Made by a program: the position numbers and the translations under genes. The notes under the pieces were generated by a model. The model was given only the letters and a program-made list of their open reading frames with translations. It was not told where the DNA came from and ran no database searches. Below, piece by piece: positions 1 to 6,352 of a DNA stretch of 6,762 nt (its first letter is position 1; every line of letters starts with the position of its first letter). The DNA is taken from assembly GCA_028708485.1 (NCBI GenBank), contig JAQVYZ010000054.1, positions 1 through 6,762 of the forward strand, given 5' to 3'. The DNA comes from Caldisericia bacterium. Its GTDB lineage: Bacteria > Caldisericota > Caldisericia > UBA6126.

Positions 1-1071
1 GTAATCAAATTGCATCGTTGCACTTTCGAAGCTGATTGCCATTTCTGAAGGACAGATATAAAAATACTCTGTAGGTACCCATCGGTCATAATCACTCATA
101 TTATCAGTGGCTAAAAGGTAATAGGACGGTGGTACCAAGGAGGCATCTCCCAAAATCGTAAGATAAATCGGATTGTCTGATGTTTTCTGCTGTTGAAGCC
201 AAGCTTGTATCTTGCGCGCTAAGGCATAATTGTACGATTGTACTCTGGAACGGTCCTTCTCCGTCACATCCATAAATCCCTGAACACCAGCGATAAAAGG
301 CTTTTTTGCTGGTTCGACCGCTCCAAGCTGCTGGACAAATACCAACTCTGTCTCGTATCCATCCGCCTGATGGATTGCCTGGAGTTTTTTCCCGGTGGAT
401 TCCAATGAGATATCAGTCAGAATGATACTCTTTTCTCTTGTATCTGCATTTTGGATAGGGGAGTCTGCTGTCTGACCGATTCCGATTTCAAATACCATTT
501 CAGTGGCTAATACTAAAAATTGATGAACTTTATATAGAGGCATCACATTGATAATCAGCCGATGGGATTGGTTATTTTGGGTTACCATGAAATTCGCATT
601 CATTACCGGAAAGATATCCGGAAGGCTGGTTGTACTCATAACAGGCTTTTCCTGATAAGACATGGTGATCGGTTTTGGTTCTCGGGCTAATGCGAAAGGT
701 ATAGAAGCATCCGGCAACATGACTGTTTGAATCGATTTGATTTTTAGATAAGTGACTGTTTCATTGTGTTTCAGATTCCATTCCACCTTTTCAAAGGGAA
801 ACACAGGGCAATTTGGAATATTTAAAGCAACGCAACCAGGAAGAAAAAACTGAATGCCTGACTCGGAGGGCACTCTCTTCAGACTCTCCACCGAATAAAT
901 CCTTTTTAGGATTCGTACAGAAGAAGTAGGCACGGCAGAATCTGATGAAAGATCGGTTAAAAAAAGCTGTTTTGAAAAAAAAGAGTCAGTTTGAGCATTG
1001 GTTTGCCATTGGTTTGGAATGGTTGTGACAAAGAGAATGACTATACAAAGCATAACAGCTCTTACTTTCAT
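1..1071 (-). CDS. Secreted gingipain-like (C25 family) cysteine peptidase with propeptide; C-terminal part beyond the window
   Basis: An uninterrupted minus-strand frame of 357 codons starts at ATG 1071 and runs off the left edge. The start is supported by AGGGGG six bases upstream and by a good signal peptide: basic start (MKVRAV), hydrophobic core (residues 7-17), probable cut after Thr-Asn-Ala26. Residues about 50-200 look like a C25 propeptide: a 'GCVALNIPNCPVFPF' stretch, alternating beta-strand sequence, then 'NVMPLY'. The catalytic fold begins near residue 215 (SIILTDISLES, then GYETELVFV). It continues with an amphipathic helix (ARKIQAWLQQQ, 285-295), the family's 'LGD...VP' strand (YLTILGDASLVPPSYY, 303-318) and 'TEYFYICPSE' (334-343). 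These segments align by eye with the catalytic start of the C25 protein at 1597-4335. The catalytic His and Cys would lie beyond the window, so activity cannot be judged. C25 enzymes are exported endopeptidases normally held inactive by the propeptide; the substrate is unknown. The family call is confident. Confidence 0.85.
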   Translation of the reverse strand, partial: MKVRAVMLCIVILFVTTIPNQWQTNAQTDSFFSKQLFLTDLSSDSAVPTSSVRILKRIYSVESLKRVPSESGIQFFLPGCVALNIPNCPVFPFEKVEWNLKHNETVTYLKIKSIQTVMLPDASIPFALAREPKPITMSYQEKPVMSTTSLPDIFPVMNANFMVTQNNQSHRLIINVMPLYKVHQFLVLATEMVFEIGIGQTADSPIQNADTREKSIILTDISLESTGKKLQAIHQADGYETELVFVQQLGAVEPAKKPFIAGVQGFMDVTEKDRSRVQSYNYALARKIQAWLQQQKTSDNPIYLTILGDASLVPPSYYLLATDNMSDYDRWVPTEYFYICPSEMAISFESATMQFDY

Positions 1072-1077
1072 TGTAGA

Positions 1078-1083
1078 CCCCCT
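1078..1083 (-). promoter_or_regulatory. Ribosome binding site of the left C25 gene
   Basis: AGGGGG lies six bases upstream of ATG 1071 on the minus strand. It fixes the start just before the signal peptide. Confidence 0.7.
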
Positions 1084-1099
1084 GCTAAGCGTTTGTAGT

Positions 1100-1108
1100 A
1101 TTATATCA
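1100..1108 (-). promoter_or_regulatory. Extended -10 promoter for the left C25 gene
   Basis: On the minus strand the element reads TGATATAAT: a perfect TATAAT (1105-1100) with the TG of an extended -10 one base upstream. The position 17 bases further up falls inside the GC stem of the pilin terminator and is a poor -35, which an extended -10 can tolerate. A start point near 1093 would leave a leader of about 20 bases containing the AGGGGG ribosome site. The element directly follows the T-tract of the terminator, so the peptidase gene seems to be transcribed apart from the pilin. Confidence 0.6.
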
Positions 1109-1110
1109 GA

Positions 1111-1143
1111 AATAAAAAAACCGGGACCGAAAACCAGTCCCGG
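1111..1143 (-). terminator. Rho-independent terminator after the pilin gene
   Basis: On the minus strand a perfect 7-bp GC-rich stem (CCGGGAC, 1143-1137, with GTCCCGG, 1127-1121) closes a 9-base loop. It is followed by TTTTTTTATT (1120-1111). It lies 38 bases past the pilin stop codon and before the left C25 gene, so it should end most pilin transcripts and insulate the peptidase gene from the strong pilin promoter. Confidence 0.85.
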
Positions 1144-1181
1144 CAAAATACAAAATTTTACCAATGATACAAAAAAACTAC

Positions 1182-1358
1182 CTACTCCTCAGTAGCAGGT
1201 GTAAAATCTGGATCTAATTTTGTCCCGACATCGTTGAATACACCTGATACCGCGTTGCGAAGCGATGGAATCGCAGCAATGACGACTAATACGAGTACTG
1301 CAATGATCAAAGCATATTCCAGAATCGTCTGTCCACTCTCTTCTTGAAAAAATTTCAT
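1182..1358 (-). CDS. flp: Flp/Fap-type (type IVb) pilin, 58 residues
   Basis: This short gene encodes MKFFQEESG followed by QTILEYALIIAVLVLVVIAAI and an acidic tail ending ATEE. It is a textbook Flp prepilin: a short leader ending in Gly9, Glu14 and Tyr15 at positions +5 and +6 of the mature protein (the G/xxxxEY rule), one hydrophobic helix (about 16-30) and a small C-terminal part (SLRNAVSGVFNDVGTKLD). Leader removal by a TadV/CpaA-type prepilin peptidase would leave a 49-residue pilin. Flp pilins polymerise through the Tad secretion machinery into thin adhesive pili. No Tad ATPase, membrane platform or prepilin peptidase gene is in the window, so assembly genes must lie elsewhere. ATG 1358 is preceded by AAAGGAGG six bases away and by a near-consensus promoter, and the gene ends at its own terminator, so it is probably a highly expressed single-gene unit. 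The family call is very secure. Confidence 0.93.
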   Translation of the reverse strand: MKFFQEESGQTILEYALIIAVLVLVVIAAIPSLRNAVSGVFNDVGTKLDPDFTPATEE

Positions 1359-1364
1359 AAAGAA

Positions 1365-1372
1365 CCTCCTTT
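1365..1372 (-). promoter_or_regulatory. Strong ribosome binding site of the pilin gene
   Basis: AAAGGAGG lies six bases upstream of ATG 1358 on the minus strand. This near-perfect Shine-Dalgarno sequence decides the start of this short gene and implies high translation. Confidence 0.9.
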
Positions 1373-1388
1373 ATATCAGAATACTTTC

Positions 1389-1417
1389 TATATAAACTCT
1401 TTTTTTTGTTTTGTCAA
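1389..1417 (-). promoter_or_regulatory. sigmaA/sigma70-type promoter of the pilin gene
   Basis: On the minus strand TTGACA (1417-1412) is followed by exactly 17 bases and then TATATA (1394-1389). The -35 is consensus and the -10 differs from TATAAT by two bases. The start point should be near 1382, giving a leader of about 24 bases with the ribosome site inside it. The spacer contains a run of eight A (T at 1400-1407 on the plus strand). Confidence 0.82.
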
Positions 1418-1596
1418 GTTCTCTCCTGTACTGGTCAATGGTTAAAAAGCATGATTATAACAGATTTTATTATTAATTTATCAGGAAATTGGCAATGAAG
1501 AGTAAACCCTTTTTGAAAAAAAGTGTATTATTGAATAGGTAGAATAGAATTATTGTACACTACTATGGTTGGAGTAAAGGAGTAGACGGGTGAGGT

Positions 1597-4335
1597 ATGG
1601 TTTTGCATAAACAGTTGACAATCCATCGTCAGAGAAGCATGATCATCTGGTTGATTTCCGGTTGGTTGCTTTTTCAGATGCTATTAACTCCATTACAAAC
1701 CGCCAACGCCAATAGTGCACTGCAATTATCCGGGAGAGTAGATTACCTGATTATTGTCAACGCTAATCTGATCAATGCGCTAAACCCGATTATCCAATAC
1801 AGGAGATCTCAAGGCCTTCTCGTACAAACCATCAGCCCGGATTATATCATCAAAAATTACGAAGGATACAGCCATGCGGAAAAAATCAGACATTTTCTTC
1901 AATCCAAATACGAATCCTGGCAGCTAAAATTTTTGTTATTGGTAGGAGACACCCAGGAAATCCCCTATTCAGTCCTATTCCCCTCGCCCTATATTCGCGA
2001 GGAGAGCGACGAAGCAGTTGGCAGGACCTATTCAGATTGGTTTTATGCGGACTTATCCTCTGATTTTGATAGTAACAACAATTATTATCCCGGTGAATAT
2101 TTATTAGACAAAGAAATCGATTTTTCACCGGAAATTCATGTTGGCAGAATACCTTTCGACAGTATATCCGACGTGAGTCAGGTGGTAAACCGGATCCTTG
2201 ATTTTGAAAAAAATCCGAAAAGCAAAACAAGCTTGCTGGCTTCCTCCATTTTATCTTATGACGATGAAGAGATTACTCCTTCACAGTTCACCAAAGTGAA
2301 AACTGATGGCGCATCGCTAACCGAATCCCTGATCAAAGATATTCTGTTGCCATCCGGCAACAAATCCAGCCGGCTATATGAGCGTTCCGGCGTCTCTCCA
2401 TCACACTACTTATCGGAATACCCGTTGAATAAGGTTAATTACGAAAAATTACTGCTGAACAATCCTTATGATTTGGTGGTTTGGAACGGTCACGGCACTG
2501 AAGAATCTCTTCTGACAAAGATCTGGAAAAAAGATATCAACTCCAATAAAAAAGTGGACAAGGTTGAGTTATCGCTAGAACCTGTACTAAATACATCAAG
2601 CTTCACCAAGACTGTCAGGAGCAAAGGTCTTTTTATCACAAGCAGCTGCTCTTCTCTCTCTCCCAACACAAATAACCTTGGCAAACAAGCTTTGAAAGCA
2701 GGTTTTTCCGGTTTTATCGGGAACACGACGATTAATTGGTATGCAGAGGGGTGGCGCAGTTTAGCCAATGGCGGGAATCAATCCATAGTTTATTTAACTT
2801 TGCGCAACCTCTATCTCCGGAACGAAACACTTGGAGAAGCTTACTCAAAGGCAATATTTGAAAGCAGCAAGCAGTATGCCCGGTTTGGCAGCAAAGATTA
2901 CCAGAACTATTTCTCCTTTACCTTGTATGGCGATCCGGCTATGAGATTATCCTCCGTTCCTTTTTTTGATATTGATATCATTCCTGTTGTAGAAACAAAA
3001 TCCATTAACTTAGGTGAATCGCTGGAGTTTGCATTCAAGATTACCGCCGGTCGGAATGGAAGCATCGATATCAAAGCCTCTCCTATCAATTTCCGAAAAG
3101 ATATTTTCAGCTGTTCCTTTTATGCCGATAGCCTTGCCAATGGCGGAACGATCCGAATGAAAGTCCTGATGGCTCAAAATGTCTATCCAACTCAATATTC
3201 TGTCACTATTCACTTTCAAACCGAATCCAAAAATATTTTCAGAGTCGTCAAGTTCCTGATTCTCCCGTGGGAAAGCTCCACCCATCTTTATTTATCCTAT
3301 CCGGAAATCGAAGTCAAAAAAAATACCGAATTCACGATTGATGTCTGCATTAAAAAAGCAAAAAATATTAACACGGTATATGCCGAGATCGCTTTTGATA
3401 ATTCTATTCTTTTAACCACCACCAAATCGATTATGGATGGCAATTTTCTTTCTGAGGACGGTATTCTCCCTAAATACGATTATAATAATGTCTCTCCGGG
3501 AATCATTAGCTTGTACGGAACGAGATTAAACCATGCGAAAGGGATTAACGGGGAAGGTGTCTTGTTCAGTATTAATTTCAGAGCGATTCGAGATGGTTTT
3601 ACCAATGTGTCTATCCAGAAACACCTCCTGATGGATCCAACTACCTTATCGATTCCTTGTAAAGTCTACTCTGCGAAAGTAAATGTGATGAATAACGGTC
3701 TCTATATCAATCGTAACATTACCTATGGTTATACCACTTCCAAGCTGAATTTACCGGTGAATGGCAGCACAAACGGAGAAAGGCTCTGGATTGGGAATTA
3801 CACCGGAGAAGGGTTGGTTGAAAAAGCCAATAACGAGAAATTTAATGCCGATTTACCTTTAAAAAGATGGAATACCGATCTGTATTGCATTACACAGCGT
3901 GGAGAGGATTTTATCAAAATTCGCCTCCCGGTGTATTGCAGCAGCTATATCACCATGGCGCTAAAAATCGGGGAATATTCTGCGAATGTTAACGGGAAAG
4001 AGATTCCTCTTGAAGTACCCCCGGTGATCGTCCAGGGAAGATCCATGGTGCCTATTCGTTTTCTCAGCGAATCATTTGGGGTGGATGTTGCCTGGTATCC
4101 TAAAACGCAGCAAGTCCTGGTTCAGATGAAAGGTAAAAAAGTGTTGCTCACGATTGGCAAGAAAGAGGCGGTCATCGAACAGAATTTTAACAAAAAAACC
4201 GTTTCGTTAGATGTGCCGCCAATGATTATGCAGAACAGAACCCTGATTCCTCTGCGTTTTGTGATGGAAGTATTTAACGCTACCGTTGATTGGAATGCCA
4301 CCCATCAGCTGATTGAGATCAATTACCTGAAGTAA
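1597..4335 (+). CDS. Secreted multidomain C25 (gingipain-like) cysteine peptidase with cohesin-like and copper-amine-oxidase-N-like domains
   Basis: A complete 912-residue exported protein. The signal peptide has a basic start (HKQLTIHRQR), a hydrophobic core (16-30) and a probable cut after Ala-Asn-Ala38. The C25 catalytic domain (about 48-451) begins directly with DYLIIVNANL, without the usual propeptide. Its landmarks are FLLLVGDTQEIP, SPEIHVGRIPF (177-187), catalytic His299 in WNGHG, catalytic Cys351 in ITSSCSSL, and the closing LYGDPAMRL (443-451). A beta-sandwich (about 455-556) follows, as in gingipain Ig-like domains. Residues about 565-697 resemble a cohesin domain: ids of this fold show 'FTIDVCIKKAKNINTVYAEIAFD' type strands (split here as FTIDVCI and YAEIAFDNSILL) and GEGVLFSINFRA. 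After a linker, 789-912 hold two copper-amine-oxidase-N-like repeats with the VPIRF and IPLRF signatures, often found on surface proteins. An in-frame TGA sits directly before ATG 1597, so the gene cannot start earlier; a later TTG at 1603 is possible. Both catalytic residues are present, so I expect an active surface or secreted endopeptidase. Its substrate is unknown. Confidence 0.88.
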   Translation: MVLHKQLTIHRQRSMIIWLISGWLLFQMLLTPLQTANANSALQLSGRVDYLIIVNANLINALNPIIQYRRSQGLLVQTISPDYIIKNYEGYSHAEKIRHFLQSKYESWQLKFLLLVGDTQEIPYSVLFPSPYIREESDEAVGRTYSDWFYADLSSDFDSNNNYYPGEYLLDKEIDFSPEIHVGRIPFDSISDVSQVVNRILDFEKNPKSKTSLLASSILSYDDEEITPSQFTKVKTDGASLTESLIKDILLPSGNKSSRLYERSGVSPSHYLSEYPLNKVNYEKLLLNNPYDLVVWNGHGTEESLLTKIWKKDINSNKKVDKVELSLEPVLNTSSFTKTVRSKGLFITSSCSSLSPNTNNLGKQALKAGFSGFIGNTTINWYAEGWRSLANGGNQSIVYLTLRNLYLRNETLGEAYSKAIFESSKQYARFGSKDYQNYFSFTLYGDPAMRLSSVPFFDIDIIPVVETKSINLGESLEFAFKITAGRNGSIDIKASPINFRKDIFSCSFYADSLANGGTIRMKVLMAQNVYPTQYSVTIHFQTESKNIFRVVKFLILPWESSTHLYLSYPEIEVKKNTEFTIDVCIKKAKNINTVYAEIAFDNSILLTTTKSIMDGNFLSEDGILPKYDYNNVSPGIISLYGTRLNHAKGINGEGVLFSINFRAIRDGFTNVSIQKHLLMDPTTLSIPCKVYSAKVNVMNNGLYINRNITYGYTTSKLNLPVNGSTNGERLWIGNYTGEGLVEKANNEKFNADLPLKRWNTDLYCITQRGEDFIKIRLPVYCSSYITMALKIGEYSANVNGKEIPLEVPPVIVQGRSMVPIRFLSESFGVDVAWYPKTQQVLVQMKGKKVLLTIGKKEAVIEQNFNKKTVSLDVPPMIMQNRTLIPLRFVMEVFNATVDWNATHQLIEINYLK

Positions 4336-5018
4336 TGGTTTTCTCCAATTACTCTGGCTGAAGTAGCCTTGTTCATGGGGATCAATATCCATCCCAGTAA
4401 CAACCCAATGATAAAACCACCCACATGAGCTCCCCACCCAACGCCTGAAGTCCCCATCACCAGATTGATGATTTGTGATAAAAACCAGAAAACCATAAAA
4501 ACAACCGCCGGAATTCTCAAAATCACCGGAAAAAGCAGGATAGGCACTAATGTCATGACAGACGCTCTTGGATATAAAACCAGATAAGCTCCCATGATTG
4601 CTGAAATAGCCCCTGATGCACCCACCATCACCACATTAGAATTGGGTTGGAGCAGAATTTGTACTATAGCGGCGCCTGTGCCTGCCAACAGATAAAAAAT
4701 AAGAAAAAAGAACTTCCCCATTCTGTCTTCCACATTATCTCCGAAAATCCAAAGAAACAGCATATTGCTGATCAGATGCCACCACCCACCGTGCGAAAAC
4801 ATGGAGGATAAAAACGTCCAGTAGACTGGCTGAAAAGCAGAGGAAGTTTGAAAAGCGCTTGTGATTTGTGCCGGATTCAAGCCATATACTTTATAAAAGG
4901 CGGAAACATCCGGAAAAAACAGGAGCATATAAAGAAAAAATAGTACATTCCCTGCAATCAGAACCGGTGTAATATAGGAAACTCTTTTTTTCTTTGGAGA
5001 ATCTCCTAATGGAATCAC
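4323..5018 (-). CDS. Rhomboid-family intramembrane serine protease, 231 residues
   Basis: A polytopic membrane protein of the rhomboid family, which cleaves transmembrane segments inside the lipid bilayer with a Ser-His dyad. Counting from the GTG at 5018, the nucleophile is Ser135 in VGASGAIS and the partner is His198 in WGAHVGGF. The oxyanion-side HGGWWHLISN motif (76-85) leads into MLFLWIFGDNVEDRMG. About six hydrophobic helices are visible (roughly 18-36, 82-93, 103-123, 134-150, 156-187, 198-213), with a Lys-rich cytoplasmic N-terminus (SPKKKR). I chose GTG 5018 because it gives the MIPLGD start typical of bacterial rhomboids and forms a GTGA overlap with the pmbA stop. A TTG at 5057 would add 13 residues and overlap pmbA by 43 bases. 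No Shine-Dalgarno sequence precedes the GTG, so translation is probably coupled to pmbA. The substrate is unknown. Confidence 0.92.
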   Translation of the reverse strand: MIPLGDSPKKKRVSYITPVLIAGNVLFFLYMLLFFPDVSAFYKVYGLNPAQITSAFQTSSAFQPVYWTFLSSMFSHGGWWHLISNMLFLWIFGDNVEDRMGKFFFLIFYLLAGTGAAIVQILLQPNSNVVMVGASGAISAIMGAYLVLYPRASVMTLVPILLFPVILRIPAVVFMVFWFLSQIINLVMGTSGVGWGAHVGGFIIGLLLGWILIPMNKATSARVIGENHYFR

Positions 5019-6352
5019 GACCGAGGAGCTTGGCTGACAAATCGCATGGATTGACAATACATTGTAGGTACTACTATACCATTATAAAAGCGTTTTTCTC
5101 GAGTCATGGTGTGAATATGATTTAGTACTTCCACCAGGTTGTCGGTATAACGTAAATTCCTGATCGGATAGGCGATTTGCCCATTTTCCACCAAGAAAGT
5201 ACCATCACGGGTTAAGCCTGTGCAAGTACCCATTTTGGGATGAATGGGATTAGCATACCAGAAGCGGGTGATCAAAATTGCTTTTTTAGTTTGTTTTATG
5301 ATGTCTGCCAGAGAGGCTTCTCCTGTTGACTCCACAACTAAATGTAGTGGAAACGGACCGAAAGGGTTTGGTGCGATTAAAGCATGACCGGTATTAGGAA
5401 GATTCAATTTCCTTGCCCAAAGAGAGTCTGTAACAAATGCCTGGAAGACGCCATTTTTGATCAATTCGACTTTTTGTTTCGGTACTCCTTCAAAGTCAAA
5501 TGGGAGGTCGGATTGAAGAGAATGCTGAGAAAAATCTGATATAGAAAGCTTTGGATCAAACATTGGCTGGTTTATTTTCTCAGACAGAAAAGAACGGCCT
5601 TCCTGGATCCCAACGGTGGAAAATCCCATATGAGAGACCATGGACAGAATATCTTCCACCGCTTCCGGAAGAAGAATCACTTCATACTCTCCCGGTTCCA
5701 ATTCTCTCGGATTTTTCCCTCTTAAACACAGATCCACGCTCTCCCTTTTTACCCGGTCGTCTTCTATCATCTGAATATGAGAAGCAGTGCTCTGTGCAAA
5801 TCCGGAATTGGTATCCTGCATTATCTGGGAGATTAACTGCGCTTGGGTACTTTCATTGTAGGCAAGCGTATCCTTCGAGTTCATCACAAATAACTCCTGC
5901 CTTGTGGTAGCAAAACTACCGAAAGCTTGGGTTGCATTCTTTTTTGCTTCCTCGCATATTCTGGAAACTACTTGTGCTCTGTATTCCGGTTCTTTAAAAA
6001 CCTCTGATCTATCCGTTTTGGGAGAATCCAGAACAATTGTCTCACCTGATGCAGGTAGTATAATCGGTTCTTGTGAGAGTGTACTGTTTTCCAGCTGTTC
6101 CTGGCTCTGTTTCACTAAACGATCGATACCCGATTCGCTAATATCGGTTGTGTTGGTCACACTGGATTGCAGTCCTTTGATCAAGCGTAAATGCACCTCA
6201 ATCTCATGGCTCTGTACATTTTGATGAATGGAGGAATTGGCAAATCTCGTTAATGCTTCGGTTGTTCGATAAATAATGATCTCATATTGCTCTGCATTCA
6301 CTTTTGAAGAAATCAGCTGTGCTAATTCTTTGCAATGTTCAAATGTTGTCAT
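5015..6352 (-). CDS. pmbA: TldE/PmbA-family protein, non-metal partner of TldD
   Basis: A 445-residue cytoplasmic protein of normal length for the TldD/PmbA family. Its C-terminal half carries the family landmarks: GEYEVILLPEAVEDIL (221-236), EGRSFLSEKI (251-260), FDFEGVPKQ (285-293), NTGHALIAPNP (320-330), WYANPIHPKMGTCTGLTRDG (365-384) and AYPIRNLRYTDNLVEVL (394-410). It has no HExxxH zinc site, as expected for TldE/PmbA, which pairs with zinc-bearing TldD in a heterodimeric metallopeptidase. In E. coli that complex degrades the antitoxin CcdA and processes the peptide microcin B17. ATG 6352 is the start: AGGAG lies seven bases upstream, and the residues from there match the family start. 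A longer frame to 6466 only adds sequence that overlaps tldD. The start overlaps the tldD stop as ATGA. The family call is secure; the natural substrate here is unknown. Confidence 0.93.
   Translation of the reverse strand: MTTFEHCKELAQLISSKVNAEQYEIIIYRTTEALTRFANSSIHQNVQSHEIEVHLRLIKGLQSSVTNTTDISESGIDRLVKQSQEQLENSTLSQEPIILPASGETIVLDSPKTDRSEVFKEPEYRAQVVSRICEEAKKNATQAFGSFATTRQELFVMNSKDTLAYNESTQAQLISQIMQDTNSGFAQSTASHIQMIEDDRVKRESVDLCLRGKNPRELEPGEYEVILLPEAVEDILSMVSHMGFSTVGIQEGRSFLSEKINQPMFDPKLSISDFSQHSLQSDLPFDFEGVPKQKVELIKNGVFQAFVTDSLWARKLNLPNTGHALIAPNPFGPFPLHLVVESTGEASLADIIKQTKKAILITRFWYANPIHPKMGTCTGLTRDGTFLVENGQIAYPIRNLRYTDNLVEVLNHIHTMTREKRFYNGIVVPTMYCQSMRFVSQAPRS

Noticed and set aside
998..1195. 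Plus-strand 65-codon open frame
   Set aside because: It overlaps the left C25 start, the terminator and the pilin end on the other strand, and its sequence resembles no known family.
1450..1497. Tiny plus-strand frame starting ATG ATT ATA
   Set aside because: Fifteen codons with no ribosome site; it lies in AT-rich promoter DNA.
1418..1596. Plus-strand promoter for the right C25 gene
   Set aside because: TTGAAA (1513-1518), TTGAAT (1531-1536) and TAGAAT (1540-1545 and 1545-1550) are present, but no pair has 16-18 bp spacing. A sigmaH-like AGGAAAT at 1483 lacks a matching GAAT. The region is AT-rich and I cannot choose a promoter.
4322..4344. Possible hairpin ATTAC/GTAAT followed by GGTTTT at the end of the right C25 gene
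   Set aside because: A 5-bp AT-rich stem with a poor T-tract is too weak to call a terminator.
5551..6224. Plus-strand open frames of 119 and 106 codons
   Set aside because: They are antisense to well-supported pmbA coding sequence and show no recognisable protein features.
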